A DNA stretch of 64,000 bases from JBBIRG01 sp964410965 (GTDB taxonomy: Bacteria > CLD3 > SB21 > JBBIRG01), in contig CAYPIY010000001.1 of NCBI GenBank assembly GCA_964410965.1, positions 1 through 64,000 on the forward strand, given 5' to 3'. Below, one piece after another: positions 17,867-26,053 of the stretch. The translations under genes and the position numbers were made by a program. Positions within the stretch are counted from its first letter, which is position 1. Each line of letters starts with the position of its first letter. Below the pieces are notes generated by a model. The model was not told the origin of the DNA, ran no database searches, and saw nothing but the letters and a program-made list of their open reading frames with translations.

Positions 17867-18691
17867 TCAAATCTGTATGATTATTTCCCGGATAAGATTT
17901 TGGAAATCATTTTTGACCCTGTCAGCTGTTTCTGTCACTTCCCCATGGCTCAGGGGCGTGGCACTTATGCCGGTACCCAGGTTTGTAATGCAGCTGATAC
18001 CCAGCACGCGCATACCGTAATACTTTGCGACAATGACTTCCGGAACAGTCGACATGCCAACAGCATCCGCGCCGAGTTTCTGGAACATTTTAACTTCCGC
18101 CCTCGTTTCATAGGTCGGTCCACTGCTTGCGCAGTAAACCCCGCGCTGTGTTTTGATTTTCAGGGAAAGTGCAATGCGTTCCGCGATATGAATATACTGC
18201 CGGTCATATTCCTGTTCCATGTCCGGAAAACGGGGGCCTACTGTATCATCGTTAGGCCCGCGCAGAGGATTGTCAAAGAAGAAATTGATATGGCTGGTTA
18301 TGAACATCAGGTCACCGGGTGTATACTGCGGATTCACAGCGCCTGCGGCGTTCGTTACGATCATGGATTTTACGCCTAATGCATGCATCAGCCTGACGCC
18401 GAACGTCACAGCTTCCATCGGGTAACCCTCATAATAGTGAACCCGTCCCTTGATAGCCAGTAATTTCTTTTTTCCGATATTCCCGAAAACAAGCTTTCCC
18501 TCATGTCCTTCCACAGTGGACTTCGGATAGTTCGGAATTTCTACGGTCGGAATGGTAATTCTGTTTTCCAGTGTTTCTGCAAAAGATCCCAGTCCCGACC
18601 CTAGAATTAAACCGATTTCAGGCTGATACAAGGTCCTGGAACGAATATACTCCAGCGATTCGGCAACTTTTTCCAATACGGGCATTTTCAT
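17867..18691 (-). CDS. punA: Purine nucleoside phosphorylase (inosine/guanosine type)
   Basis: 274 residues of the trimeric PNP family. It has the phosphate loop LILGSGLGSFAE (about 28-39), GRVHYYEGY, VTNAAGAVNP, the SGPTYETRAEV block holding the purine-binding Glu, and TNLGTGIS. It phosphorolyses purine nucleosides in salvage. It lies 3 nt after an uncharacterised gene and upstream of alr in the same transcription unit. The symbol punA is used for the trimeric type; deoD is the hexameric type. Confidence 0.93.
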   Translation of the reverse strand: MKMPVLEKVAESLEYIRSRTLYQPEIGLILGSGLGSFAETLENRITIPTVEIPNYPKSTVEGHEGKLVFGNIGKKKLLAIKGRVHYYEGYPMEAVTFGVRLMHALGVKSMIVTNAAGAVNPQYTPGDLMFITSHINFFFDNPLRGPNDDTVGPRFPDMEQEYDRQYIHIAERIALSLKIKTQRGVYCASSGPTYETRAEVKMFQKLGADAVGMSTVPEVIVAKYYGMRVLGISCITNLGTGISATPLSHGEVTETADRVKNDFQNLIREIIIQI

Positions 18692-18694
18692 AGA

Positions 18695-19300
18695 TTAATT
18701 CCTGATTTTGACATGAATGCCTGACCGGTCAATTATCCTGTTAATCATGTGATGATCATGATTAAAAAGCAGATTGAGTTCACGGTAGACAAAATCAGAG
18801 TATTTTTCCTTATCAGTGTAGAAACCAAAAAATTTGCGAATGTGGGTGAGTAACAAATCCTCAATCGGGAGAAGCTGACGCATATTCAGCAAAGTTCCGA
18901 AGTAGGAAAAATTAATACTGAAACGGCCAAGATGAGCTTCGTCCAACGCATATACCGGTTCATGGAAGAGCGAATTGTTATAATAATGTTGCCTGAAATA
19001 TTCTGAACCCGCTTGTGTGCTCCCGATCAGAACGGCCTGAAGTTCTGATAGAAGCCGTACACGGGTTTGTTTGGTGTCATGAAATAAGACAGCCGGAGAC
19101 TGTTCTGGATCTTCAGGCCGCAATTCGATATTCTTGATGCGCGCGTGATATACAATCCCGATAAGCTTTTCATCATCCGTTATGCATTCGATGAAGGTTC
19201 CGAACGGGGGGGGCGGGAGATGCGAATCAGGGTTCATTTCGATCCACAGGATCCGGTCATGGAGTTTCGTAACGAATCCAAATGACTGATCATTGTTCAT
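18695..19300 (-). CDS. Uncharacterised protein with possible HAS-barrel N-terminus
   Basis: 201 residues, no signal peptide. The first ~100 residues (FGFVTKLHDRILWIEMN, FGTFIECITDDEKLIGIVYHARIKNIEL) have the beta-barrel rhythm of HAS-barrel domains found in HerA and the ATP synthase N-domain. A PPPP turn precedes the FGTFIEC strand. The C-terminal half is helical with no motif I know. It is packed between a flavoprotein and PNP (gaps 21 and 3 nt). The fold suggestion is tentative and I assign no function. Confidence 0.75.
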   Translation of the reverse strand: MNNDQSFGFVTKLHDRILWIEMNPDSHLPPPPFGTFIECITDDEKLIGIVYHARIKNIELRPEDPEQSPAVLFHDTKQTRVRLLSELQAVLIGSTQAGSEYFRQHYYNNSLFHEPVYALDEAHLGRFSINFSYFGTLLNMRQLLPIEDLLLTHIRKFFGFYTDKEKYSDFVYRELNLLFNHDHHMINRIIDRSGIHVKIRN

Positions 19301-19321
19301 GAACTATTCTCCGCGAAAGAT

Positions 19322-20500
19322 CTACTTGGCAAATATCCTGATTGCGTCGAAAATAAGTTTAGGGTTGGATTTCAACGCAACTTTAAAGATGCGCAATAAA
19401 TTTAATTCAGTCAAGGGAATTTTTTCTAATTCATGTGCAAGGTCATTCAGTTTATCATCCGAATACCGGTCGATGAAGAGCTTGATCCGGTAAAACCGTT
19501 CATGATCCTTTCCGATAGTTCTATTCCATTCTTTTTCATAGGCATGAAGCTTCACTGCCGAATAATCAGTTTGTGTTACGGCTTCAGCGGCAGTTTTACC
19601 GGCCATCATCCCCGCAACCATACCTGAAACGATCCCTCCTCCGGATATCGGATTTGCCTGGTGGGCAGCATCACCGATGATCATAATACCGTTACCGGCA
19701 ATTTTTTTAAGCGTTTTATCGCACGGCACTCCACCGCAGAAAAAAGACAGTACCGGCTTTCCTGAAAACCGTCTAGTAATAAATTCATGCAGGTACCTCG
19801 AAGCGGACTTCTTTTTGGAATATACACCCGAGATTCCCAGTCCAACATTTGCAGTCCGGTTCCCTTTCGGAAAAACCCAGATATACCCTCCCGGACAATT
19901 CTGACCTGAAAAAATAAATTCACACATATCCTGATCAATGTCCAGATCTCCCAGTGTGACCTGAGCACAACTCTCCATGTCAGACATGTCCGTGAAAGTT
20001 CTGAATCCAGCCCATCGCCCTACTCTTGATTCGACTCCGTCCGCGGCAATGACCACATTTGACGAAATCCGGTAATTTTTACCTCCGAATCGGGCATGCA
20101 CTCCTTTTATGGCCTGCCCTTCATTGATAACATCAAAAACATATGTTTTCGTCCTGACCTCGGCTCCATTTTCTGCGGCGAATCTTGCAAGATCATAATC
20201 AAAAATGTGACGGTGAAGCACGTAACCGCTGTCACCCCATCGGGCCTGAACAGCTGTGCCGTCGGGGGCAACAAGCCGGAAACCCCGAATTGTTGCCGCT
20301 ATCCAACGCGGATCGATTTTATCAACCACCCGGAGCAAACCTTTTAACCCTGCGCCCTCAGCACATCGGACAGGTACGCCTATTTCGCGGTCTTTTTCAA
20401 GCAAAAGAACCGATGCGCCGTTCATTGCTGCGAACCGGGCAGCCGTACTTCCTGCGGGTCCTGCACCCACAACGATAACATCATAATGCGTTTTGAACAT
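19322..20500 (-). CDS. Geranylgeranyl reductase family FAD-dependent oxidoreductase
   Basis: 392 residues. The N-terminal FAD dinucleotide fold has VVGAGPAGSTAARFAA (about 10-25) and LLEKDREIGVPVRCAEG, the family's Cys-containing region. The signature CPGGYIWVFPKGNRTANVGLG and the second FAD motif GDAAHQANPISGGGI are present. Relatives reduce polyprenyl chains of archaeal lipids, chlorophyll or menaquinone. In a heterotrophic bacterium, quinone side-chain reduction is a reasonable guess. It sits directly downstream of recR with a 4-nt gap. Confidence 0.9.
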   Translation of the reverse strand: MFKTHYDVIVVGAGPAGSTAARFAAMNGASVLLLEKDREIGVPVRCAEGAGLKGLLRVVDKIDPRWIAATIRGFRLVAPDGTAVQARWGDSGYVLHRHIFDYDLARFAAENGAEVRTKTYVFDVINEGQAIKGVHARFGGKNYRISSNVVIAADGVESRVGRWAGFRTFTDMSDMESCAQVTLGDLDIDQDMCEFIFSGQNCPGGYIWVFPKGNRTANVGLGISGVYSKKKSASRYLHEFITRRFSGKPVLSFFCGGVPCDKTLKKIAGNGIMIIGDAAHQANPISGGGIVSGMVAGMMAGKTAAEAVTQTDYSAVKLHAYEKEWNRTIGKDHERFYRIKLFIDRYSDDKLNDLAHELEKIPLTELNLLRIFKVALKSNPKLIFDAIRIFAK

Positions 20501-20504
20501 AAAA

Positions 20505-21128
20505 TCAGTCCTGTGCGGTGGTTTGAATTAATTGACGGCCCTCCAGAGCGCGCGTCAAGGTAATCTGGTCGGCGAATTCCAGATCACTTCCTATCGGTAT
20601 TCCCCTGGCGATCCTTGAAAGTTTCACTTTCCTTGATTTCAGAATTTCCGTCAGGTATAAAACAGTCGTATCACCCTGAACATCTGGATTGATTGCCAGT
20701 ATGATTTCTCTTATTTCATCATTTACCCTGCCTGATAATTCTTTGATCCGTAGAGATTCCGGTGTGATACCTTCAAGAGGATTCAAAACACCGCCGAGAA
20801 CATGGTACAAACCCTTGTACTGACCGGTTTTCTCAATTGCAAGCACATCGTTAGCTTCCTCGACAACACAAATCACATGGTGATCTCGCCTTGAATTTGA
20901 ACAAATAATGCATGGATCGCTTTCCGTAATATTAAAACAAACTGAACAAGACCGTATCTTTTCTTTCAAATCGATAAGAGCATCTGAAAGAATTTCCACT
21001 GTACTTTTTGGCTGTTTTAACAAATGAAACACAAGACGCTGAGCTGATTTACGGCCAATCCCGGGTAACTTGGTTAATTCCCGAATCAGTCTTTCCATGG
21101 TTTCTGAAGTATATTGCATATCAGTCAA
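20505..21128 (-). CDS. recR: Recombination mediator protein RecR
   Basis: 207 residues. The N-terminal helix-hairpin-helix reads LTKLPGIGRKSAQRLVFHLL. The four-cysteine zinc finger is CSVCFNITESDPCIIC. The Toprim domain begins ICVVEEANDVLAIEKTGQYKGLYHVLGG, and GIPIGSDLEFADQITL closes it. RecR with RecO/RecF loads RecA on gaps. The start overlaps the ybaB stop by 4 nt, the usual dnaX-ybaB-recR arrangement. Confidence 0.96.
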   Translation of the reverse strand: MTDMQYTSETMERLIRELTKLPGIGRKSAQRLVFHLLKQPKSTVEILSDALIDLKEKIRSCSVCFNITESDPCIICSNSRRDHHVICVVEEANDVLAIEKTGQYKGLYHVLGGVLNPLEGITPESLRIKELSGRVNDEIREIILAINPDVQGDTTVLYLTEILKSRKVKLSRIARGIPIGSDLEFADQITLTRALEGRQLIQTTAQD

Positions 21129-21457
21129 TCCTGCCCGATAAGTATCAGCATGTGTAAATGTTCAGGTGAAACCCGGTTCGTTTCAGCATTTATCATTTTT
21201 TTTTCTGTCAACCGCAAGACATTATTCGCTGAAGTCAGCATCTGATCATTAAACGTGGAAATGTCTTCAGGATTTATGATTTCATTTAGGAAAGCGATCG
21301 ATTTCATTTTCATTGACGCAGACGCGGTGACAGATACCATGCCGTTGCCGGATGTTGACTTACCATGAAGCTTGTCTAGAATACAATATTTTTCAGACCG
21401 CTCCGTCTGCAACCGTTCAACTTGCCTCATATTGCTTTTTATGTCGATGTTTTTCAT
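21125..21457 (-). CDS. ybaB: YbaB/EbfC family nucleoid-associated protein
   Basis: 110 residues. Identification rests on its place between dnaX and recR and the core strand GNGMVSVTASASMKMKSI, which matches the GGLVKVTVNG region of YbaB. N- and C-terminal helices flank the core as in the dimeric tweezer fold. The sequence is more divergent than most: the usual MQ/G-rich N-terminus is replaced by a charged helix. The family binds DNA and associates with the nucleoid. Confidence 0.85.
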   Translation of the reverse strand: MKNIDIKSNMRQVERLQTERSEKYCILDKLHGKSTSGNGMVSVTASASMKMKSIAFLNEIINPEDISTFNDQMLTSANNVLRLTEKKMINAETNRVSPEHLHMLILIGQD

Positions 21458-21481
21458 CCGCCAGTCATTCTTTCCGGGATA

Positions 21482-23218
21482 CTAATCGGAAATTTCCTGC
21501 AAATCCCCTTGTAGAATCGATGTTACGTTCTTTAATAAACCGTTTTGTTCCAGATTACGGATTTTTTTCAGTACTTCATGCCGTTGCTTCGAAGTCATGC
21601 TTAAGTCCTGTTTGATTGTTCGTTCTGACGAACTTGACTCCTGAACGGTGGAAACGTTTTCACTTTCATTTAGAATAGTAACGGTGATTTCATTAGATTG
21701 CTCACAATTAATCATCAGGTCGAAGCCAATTACATCCTGCATGACAGACCTAAGATATTCACGGTCCTTGTGAATGATAGCTTTGTGAATGTCTGCGAAT
21801 CCCGGATTGGTAAAGTGAACATACAACTTGTTTCCGTTTATCATATAAGGGCACGAATCCTTCAGGATGGCTCCGATCCTAATTTTCTCGGAACTGACTT
21901 TTTCCACGAATGCTTTCCATTGGCTCGTCACATGGCGAATCGAATCCCCGGATTTCTCCGATTGATATAAATCCTGAACCCGGGTTGTACCCGCATTCAA
22001 GTCCTGGTTTTGATTCTGATAAGGAGTAACAACCGCTACGTTAATTTTTTTTTTTAGTGTGATTTCGGATTTATCATTTGAAAACGAATTTGGTTCTATT
22101 TTGTGCAGAACTTCTTGTATGGTAACACTATGGGGCATATGAACCAGTTTCAGCATGGCAAGCTCGAAAAACAATCTTTGATTGGTGCTCCATCTGATCT
22201 GTTGTAGAGTTTCTGCAAGAAGATTCATGATACGCAAAAGGTCGATCTCTGAGAATGAATCTGCGAAATCTGCATAGTGCTGACGATCCGTTTCGTATAC
22301 TTCGAGCAGGTCACTGTCCGGACAGGTCTTAGCGACAAGAATATTGCGGATATGTTCAAGAAAACCATTTAAAAATTCATTCAGATCGTAACCCCCGTTA
22401 AGAAGGTTCTGAACAAATGGAAAAACAAGGGATTGGTTTGACTTTTGGATTATACCCGTCAGATCATAATACAGCTGATGGCTGATCAGCCCAAGAGCCA
22501 TTCTTGTTTTTTCGATGGTGATTTCATTCCCTGAAAAAGAAATAATCTGATCAAGCAGAGTCAGTGCATCGCGCATTCCTCCATCAGATCTTTGAGCCAG
22601 AGTGAAAAGCGATTCCGGATCAACTGTGATCTGATCTTCACCGCAAATGTGTTCGAGGCGGCTGACAATTTTCTTAATCGGTATCCTGCGAAAATCAAGT
22701 CGCTGGCATCTTGACAATATGGTGGGAAGAATTTTATGGGGTTCGGTGGTAGCGAAAATAAAAACGACTTTTTCGGGAGGTTCCTCTAAAGTCTTTAATA
22801 ATGCATTGAAGGCGTCCTTGGTGATCATGTGGAATTCATCGATGATATATACTTTATATCCTCCCTGTAAAGGCAGATATCGGATATTATCTTTCAGGTT
22901 GCGGATCTCATCGATACCCCGGTTTGAGGCTCCGTCGATTTCGAGAACATCAAGGCTTCGACTGCCCGTAATTTCAATACAATTTTTACACTGATTGCAG
23001 GGATTGATGGTCGGCCCCCCGTTCTCGCAGTTAATCGCTTTGGCAAGGATTCGTGCTGCCGTGGTTTTTCCGATGCCCCTAGGTCCTGAAAAGATATATG
23101 CGTGAGCAAGACGATTCGATTCGATTGCGTTTTTCAGCGTCGTCGTAACATGCTCCTGCCCGATCACATCATCAAAAACCAATGGCCGCCATTTTCTGGC
23201 AATGACTAGGTATGACAT
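21482..23218 (-). CDS. dnaX: DNA polymerase III subunit gamma/tau
   Basis: 578 residues (tau form). It has Walker A GPRGIGKT (45-52), a zinc module with C64, C74, C77 and C80, and a DEFH-type Walker B. The sensor-1 region ATTEPHKILPTILSRCQRLDFRRI follows, then clamp-loader domain III to about residue 385. A run of eleven A (22055-22045) encodes the end of L388 and K389-K391. Insertion of one A gives K-N-stop and loss of one A gives K-L-T-stop. Either event would make a gamma-like product of 392 or 393 residues lacking the last ~187 residues that bind DnaB and the polymerase. It heads the minus-strand operon. Confidence 0.96.
   Translation of the reverse strand: MSYLVIARKWRPLVFDDVIGQEHVTTTLKNAIESNRLAHAYIFSGPRGIGKTTAARILAKAINCENGGPTINPCNQCKNCIEITGSRSLDVLEIDGASNRGIDEIRNLKDNIRYLPLQGGYKVYIIDEFHMITKDAFNALLKTLEEPPEKVVFIFATTEPHKILPTILSRCQRLDFRRIPIKKIVSRLEHICGEDQITVDPESLFTLAQRSDGGMRDALTLLDQIISFSGNEITIEKTRMALGLISHQLYYDLTGIIQKSNQSLVFPFVQNLLNGGYDLNEFLNGFLEHIRNILVAKTCPDSDLLEVYETDRQHYADFADSFSEIDLLRIMNLLAETLQQIRWSTNQRLFFELAMLKLVHMPHSVTIQEVLHKIEPNSFSNDKSEITLKKKINVAVVTPYQNQNQDLNAGTTRVQDLYQSEKSGDSIRHVTSQWKAFVEKVSSEKIRIGAILKDSCPYMINGNKLYVHFTNPGFADIHKAIIHKDREYLRSVMQDVIGFDLMINCEQSNEITVTILNESENVSTVQESSSSERTIKQDLSMTSKQRHEVLKKIRNLEQNGLLKNVTSILQGDLQEISD
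22045..22055 (-). promoter_or_regulatory. A11 slippery run in dnaX (probable gamma/tau switch)
   Basis: The T11 on the plus strand is A11 in the dnaX mRNA. The zero frame reads CTA AAA AAA AAA ATT AAC. With one extra A the next codons are AAT TAA; with one A fewer they are TTA ACG TAG. Both alternative frames therefore stop within two sense codons, just past clamp-loader domain III. Thermus dnaX uses an A9 run for transcriptional slippage with the same result. Confidence 0.75.
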
Positions 23219-23235
23219 AATTAAGATAAAAATTA

Positions 23236-23336
23236 AAGCCCAAGCTTATTACGGCACATTCCAAGATTAGCCTACCGTTGCTTCCTTCCGGACCTGGCGG
23301 GGTTCAGCGTCTTTTAATTGCGTAAGGCTCGGGCTT
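23236..23336 (-). ncRNA. ffs: Signal recognition particle RNA (small bacterial 4.5S type)
   Basis: On the minus strand the core GGTCCGGAAGGAAGCA (in plus orientation TGCTTCCTTCCGGACC, about 23279-23294) is the universally conserved SRP helix 8 with its GGAA tetraloop and asymmetric loop. Flanking arms extend to a terminal stem AAGCCC/GGGCTT (23331-23336 with 23236-23241). The length, about 101 nt, fits the small form without an Alu domain. It binds Ffh for cotranslational targeting. The 5' end is 57 nt after tRNA-Ser and the 3' end is 18 nt before dnaX. Confidence 0.93.
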
Positions 23337-23392
23337 ATCCATTCATTCCTTTTGATCAGTTTTTTAATTAAAATACATCTGATCAGGATTTG

Positions 23393-23480
23393 CGGAGAGG
23401 GAGGGATTCGAACCCTCGATACACTAAAAGCGTATACCGATTTTCGAGACCGGCTCCTTCAACCACTCGGACACCTCTCC
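23393..23480 (-). tRNA. trnS: tRNA-Ser (anticodon CGA)
   Basis: An 88-nt class II tRNA. The acceptor stem is GGAGAGG/CCTCTCC, with a long variable arm (TACGCTTTTAGTGTA) as expected for serine. The anticodon loop is CTCGAAA with CGA reading UCG, and the T-loop is TTCGAAT. The discriminator base is G; CCA is not encoded. Confidence 0.95.
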
Positions 23481-23492
23481 GAAGAACTGGTA

Positions 23493-23521
23493 AGAATAAT
23501 AAATTTTATTTTTTAAAGCAA
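23493..23521 (-). promoter_or_regulatory. Putative promoter for tRNA-Ser/SRP RNA/dnaX unit
   Basis: On the minus strand TTGCTT (23521-23516), a 17-nt spacer and TATTCT (23498-23493) lie 12 nt before the tRNA-Ser 5' end. The spacing and position suit a stable-RNA promoter, but the -35 match is partial. Confidence 0.45.
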
Positions 23522-23827
23522 TCTATTTTTGAGATTTCATATCCGTTTCGTCTCTCGAAGTGAAATCATTTCCGATTCACATCTATTTCAACCCGCGATT
23601 CAATATTCCCCGCGCTTCCAACCGATTCCTTTAGAGCACGGAGTGTTCAAATATATCATGAAATATTTCATAATTAATTTCATAATTAATTCTTCCAGGG
23701 AAAAAAAACAGTTTTTTAATTAAATAAATTTGATTATATTTCGCATTAAAATTTTCTGATACGATTCAGTGCAATGTCATGAAAAAAATCGGATCAGATG
23801 TGATTTACCAGGATTCATACTGAATAT
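23522..23827. other. Intergenic region with a short tandem repeat
   Basis: About 306 nt between the tRNA-Ser promoter and the sensor kinase gene. It contains two perfect tandem copies of TTTCATAATTAA (23666-23689) and AT-rich sequence before the kinase start. I see no coding ORF; a 64-codon frame at 23529 has no ribosome-binding site and an unlikely composition. Confidence 0.5.
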
Positions 23828-25264
23828 ATGGTTTTCCGGTTCATCAGCGCTAAAATTCAGAACAAGCTTATTGTCATTTTCAGCATTTTTTGCCTTACGA
23901 TCTTCAGTATCAGCGGTCTCCTGCATTATTGGTATACGGAAAGCAGTCTGGATGAGGAACTAGGCAAAAAACTTCTTGCCGTTGCACAGGCGGCAACCCT
24001 GCAGGTGAATACTGAACTGGCTTCCAAGCTGACTCCGGGAGATGAAGAAACACGAACCTACAGGAATTTCAAAAAAAAACTTTCCGAACTTCGTGACGCC
24101 ACGGATGTCGAGCGCATTTACATCATGAACCTTAAGGGCCGGAGCCTGATTGATACGGACGAGGGCGTGAAAATCAATTACGCATATCCCTTTCTGAAAT
24201 ATAATAAATATGAATTTGACCGTACAATCAGAGGAATTCCTTCTCATACCGTTCTTTTTGAGAGTTACGACGGAAAACTGTACAAAACCGCTTTTGTGCC
24301 TTTGGTGGTAAATAATGAAGTAGCCGGTGTGATTGCCGTGGACGGTTCAGCAACGTTTCTTTATCTTATAAAACGCATTGAGTGGCACCTGCTGATGGTA
24401 GGCATGATTGGCGTTCTGGCATCAATCATAATAGGTTTTTACTTCGCCCGTTCCATCAGCAATCCCCTTAAACAACTGATGGAAGAAGCAGAAAAGATCG
24501 GTACAGGTAAACTCGACAGTCCTATCATCAGCCAAAGCCGTGATGAGATCGGGTTTCTGGGGGAAACCATGGAAAAAATGCGACGGAATATACTCAAACG
24601 AGATCAGTATCTTAAAACAATGCTTGCCGGAGTAGCCCATGAACTGAGAAACCCTCTTGGCGGCATTGAGATTTATGCTCATCTTCTGAACAAGGAAATC
24701 ACCCAAAATGACAAAAATAAAAATTATACTCACAAAATCATTTTTGAAGTCGAATCGATGAAAAAAATCCTCATTGATTTCCTTGATTTTGCGCGGCCCA
24801 ACAGTCCCCATCCCGACCACTGCAGCATCACCGCAACCCTAGAAGATGTAAGGAATATGCTGAAAGGGCAAATCGAAAAAAAGAATATCAGGCTTCAGAG
24901 TGAAATTCAGAACGATCAAATCATCATAGATCCTGCCCATTTCAGGCAAATCATGACAAATATCATTGAAAATTCGATTCAATCGATTGAATCGGACAAA
25001 GGTATGATTTTGATCCGTGCCCAACAGGCGGAAGACCGGATGTGCATATCAATCATCGATAACGGTGCAGGTTTTGATGAGTCGATTAAAGATAAAATTT
25101 TTGACCCGTTTTTTACAACGAAGGAAAAAGGTTCAGGACTGGGTCTTGCGATCGTAAAAAAACTGGTTGATGAAAATAACGGCGATATCCAGATCGCTTC
25201 CAATCCTGAAAGAGGATCTGATTGCCAGCTGATTTTTTATAAACAGTCCCCCATCAAACCCTGA
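23828..25264 (+). CDS. Membrane sensor histidine kinase (extracytoplasmic sensor-HAMP-HisKA-HATPase)
   Basis: 478 residues. TM1 is about 13-36. A periplasmic sensor of ~140 residues resembles single Cache domains (ERIYIMNLKGRSLIDTD). TM2 is about 185-205 and a HAMP linker follows (ISNPLKQLMEEAEKIGTGKLDSP). The HisKA box is VAHELRNPLGG with H271. The ATPase N box is NIIENSIQSI, G1 DNGAGF, F DPFFTTKEKGSGLGLAIVKK. No response regulator is adjacent, so it is an orphan kinase here. A DUF5683-like gene follows after 9 nt, so the two may be cotranscribed. Confidence 0.92.
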   Translation: MVFRFISAKIQNKLIVIFSIFCLTIFSISGLLHYWYTESSLDEELGKKLLAVAQAATLQVNTELASKLTPGDEETRTYRNFKKKLSELRDATDVERIYIMNLKGRSLIDTDEGVKINYAYPFLKYNKYEFDRTIRGIPSHTVLFESYDGKLYKTAFVPLVVNNEVAGVIAVDGSATFLYLIKRIEWHLLMVGMIGVLASIIIGFYFARSISNPLKQLMEEAEKIGTGKLDSPIISQSRDEIGFLGETMEKMRRNILKRDQYLKTMLAGVAHELRNPLGGIEIYAHLLNKEITQNDKNKNYTHKIIFEVESMKKILIDFLDFARPNSPHPDHCSITATLEDVRNMLKGQIEKKNIRLQSEIQNDQIIIDPAHFRQIMTNIIENSIQSIESDKGMILIRAQQAEDRMCISIIDNGAGFDESIKDKIFDPFFTTKEKGSGLGLAIVKKLVDENNGDIQIASNPERGSDCQLIFYKQSPIKP

Positions 25265-25273
25265 AGGCAGAAG

Positions 25274-26047
25274 ATGAGACTTTTATTTTTCCTTTTTATC
25301 GTTTTTACTTTATGCAGCGTCAGTGAAATGCATGCGCAGTTCCGTCATTCCCGTACCGGATTTTCGATGTACGACCCGGGAAACGGATATTCCAAAAAAA
25401 ATATGGAATTATCGCACCGAGCCTCCGGAAACATAATGCATGATACTGCGTCGGGGTTGGGCAAAAAGGCGTTCCTGATTTCATTACTCATACCGGGATT
25501 CGGGGATTTGCATATTCACAACTGGGATCTGAAAAAGTGGGGGAACGGAAAATATTTTTTTGGCTCAGAAGTCACTCTGTGGTCATCGTTTTTTTACCTG
25601 CGAAGTTACAGCGGATGGCTGAAACAAGACTCACGGGCTTTCTCGGCCATGCATGCCGGAGTGAAATGGAATTCCGTCAAACCGACAAAATTCAACACAG
25701 TCATAGGGAAATTTCGGGACATTTATTCCTATAACGAAACCCAGCGCCGTCTGACCGGCTCTTCGCTGCTTTATTCTGAAAATGAGGCAAATTACTGGAA
25801 ATGGGACTCACAGAGCAATATGAAAAAATACGACCGGATGCGCATCAGGAGCCAGTCTGCAGGCACCTACGCAACGTATGTTGCATATGGAATTGTCGTG
25901 AATCATCTGCTGAGCGCCATTAACACCATACGTACGCTGAAGCTCAGGTCAAGACAGCAAAACGTATCCTTTCACCTGACGTATGTAAACTCATTTTCTG
26001 CCTATGACCGCTATCATGGCGTGGTTTTGCATGTTTCCGGCCGATAA
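25274..26047 (+). CDS. DUF5683-like exported protein
   Basis: 257 residues with a signal peptide cleaved near HAQ (about 22). The stretch KKAFLISLLIPGFGDLHIHNWDLKKWGNGKYFFGSEV resembles the DUF5683 core (alpha-helix, PGxGQ turn, membrane-associated helix) common in Bacteroidetes and relatives. The rest includes amphipathic segments and a KYDRMR motif. The role of the family is unknown. It is flanked by the kinase (9-nt gap) and a GT-C glycosyltransferase (6-nt gap), suggesting one transcription unit. Confidence 0.7.
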   Translation: MRLLFFLFIVFTLCSVSEMHAQFRHSRTGFSMYDPGNGYSKKNMELSHRASGNIMHDTASGLGKKAFLISLLIPGFGDLHIHNWDLKKWGNGKYFFGSEVTLWSSFFYLRSYSGWLKQDSRAFSAMHAGVKWNSVKPTKFNTVIGKFRDIYSYNETQRRLTGSSLLYSENEANYWKWDSQSNMKKYDRMRIRSQSAGTYATYVAYGIVVNHLLSAINTIRTLKLRSRQQNVSFHLTYVNSFSAYDRYHGVVLHVSGR

Positions 26048-26053
26048 TCAGTT

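Noticed and set aside
23666..23689. Tandem 12-nt repeat as a possible CRISPR or iteron array
   Set aside because: Only two copies, no spacers and no cas or rep gene nearby.
23529..23723. 64-codon ORF between tRNA-Ser and the sensor kinase
   Set aside because: No ribosome-binding site and it runs through AT-rich tandem repeats; likely chance.
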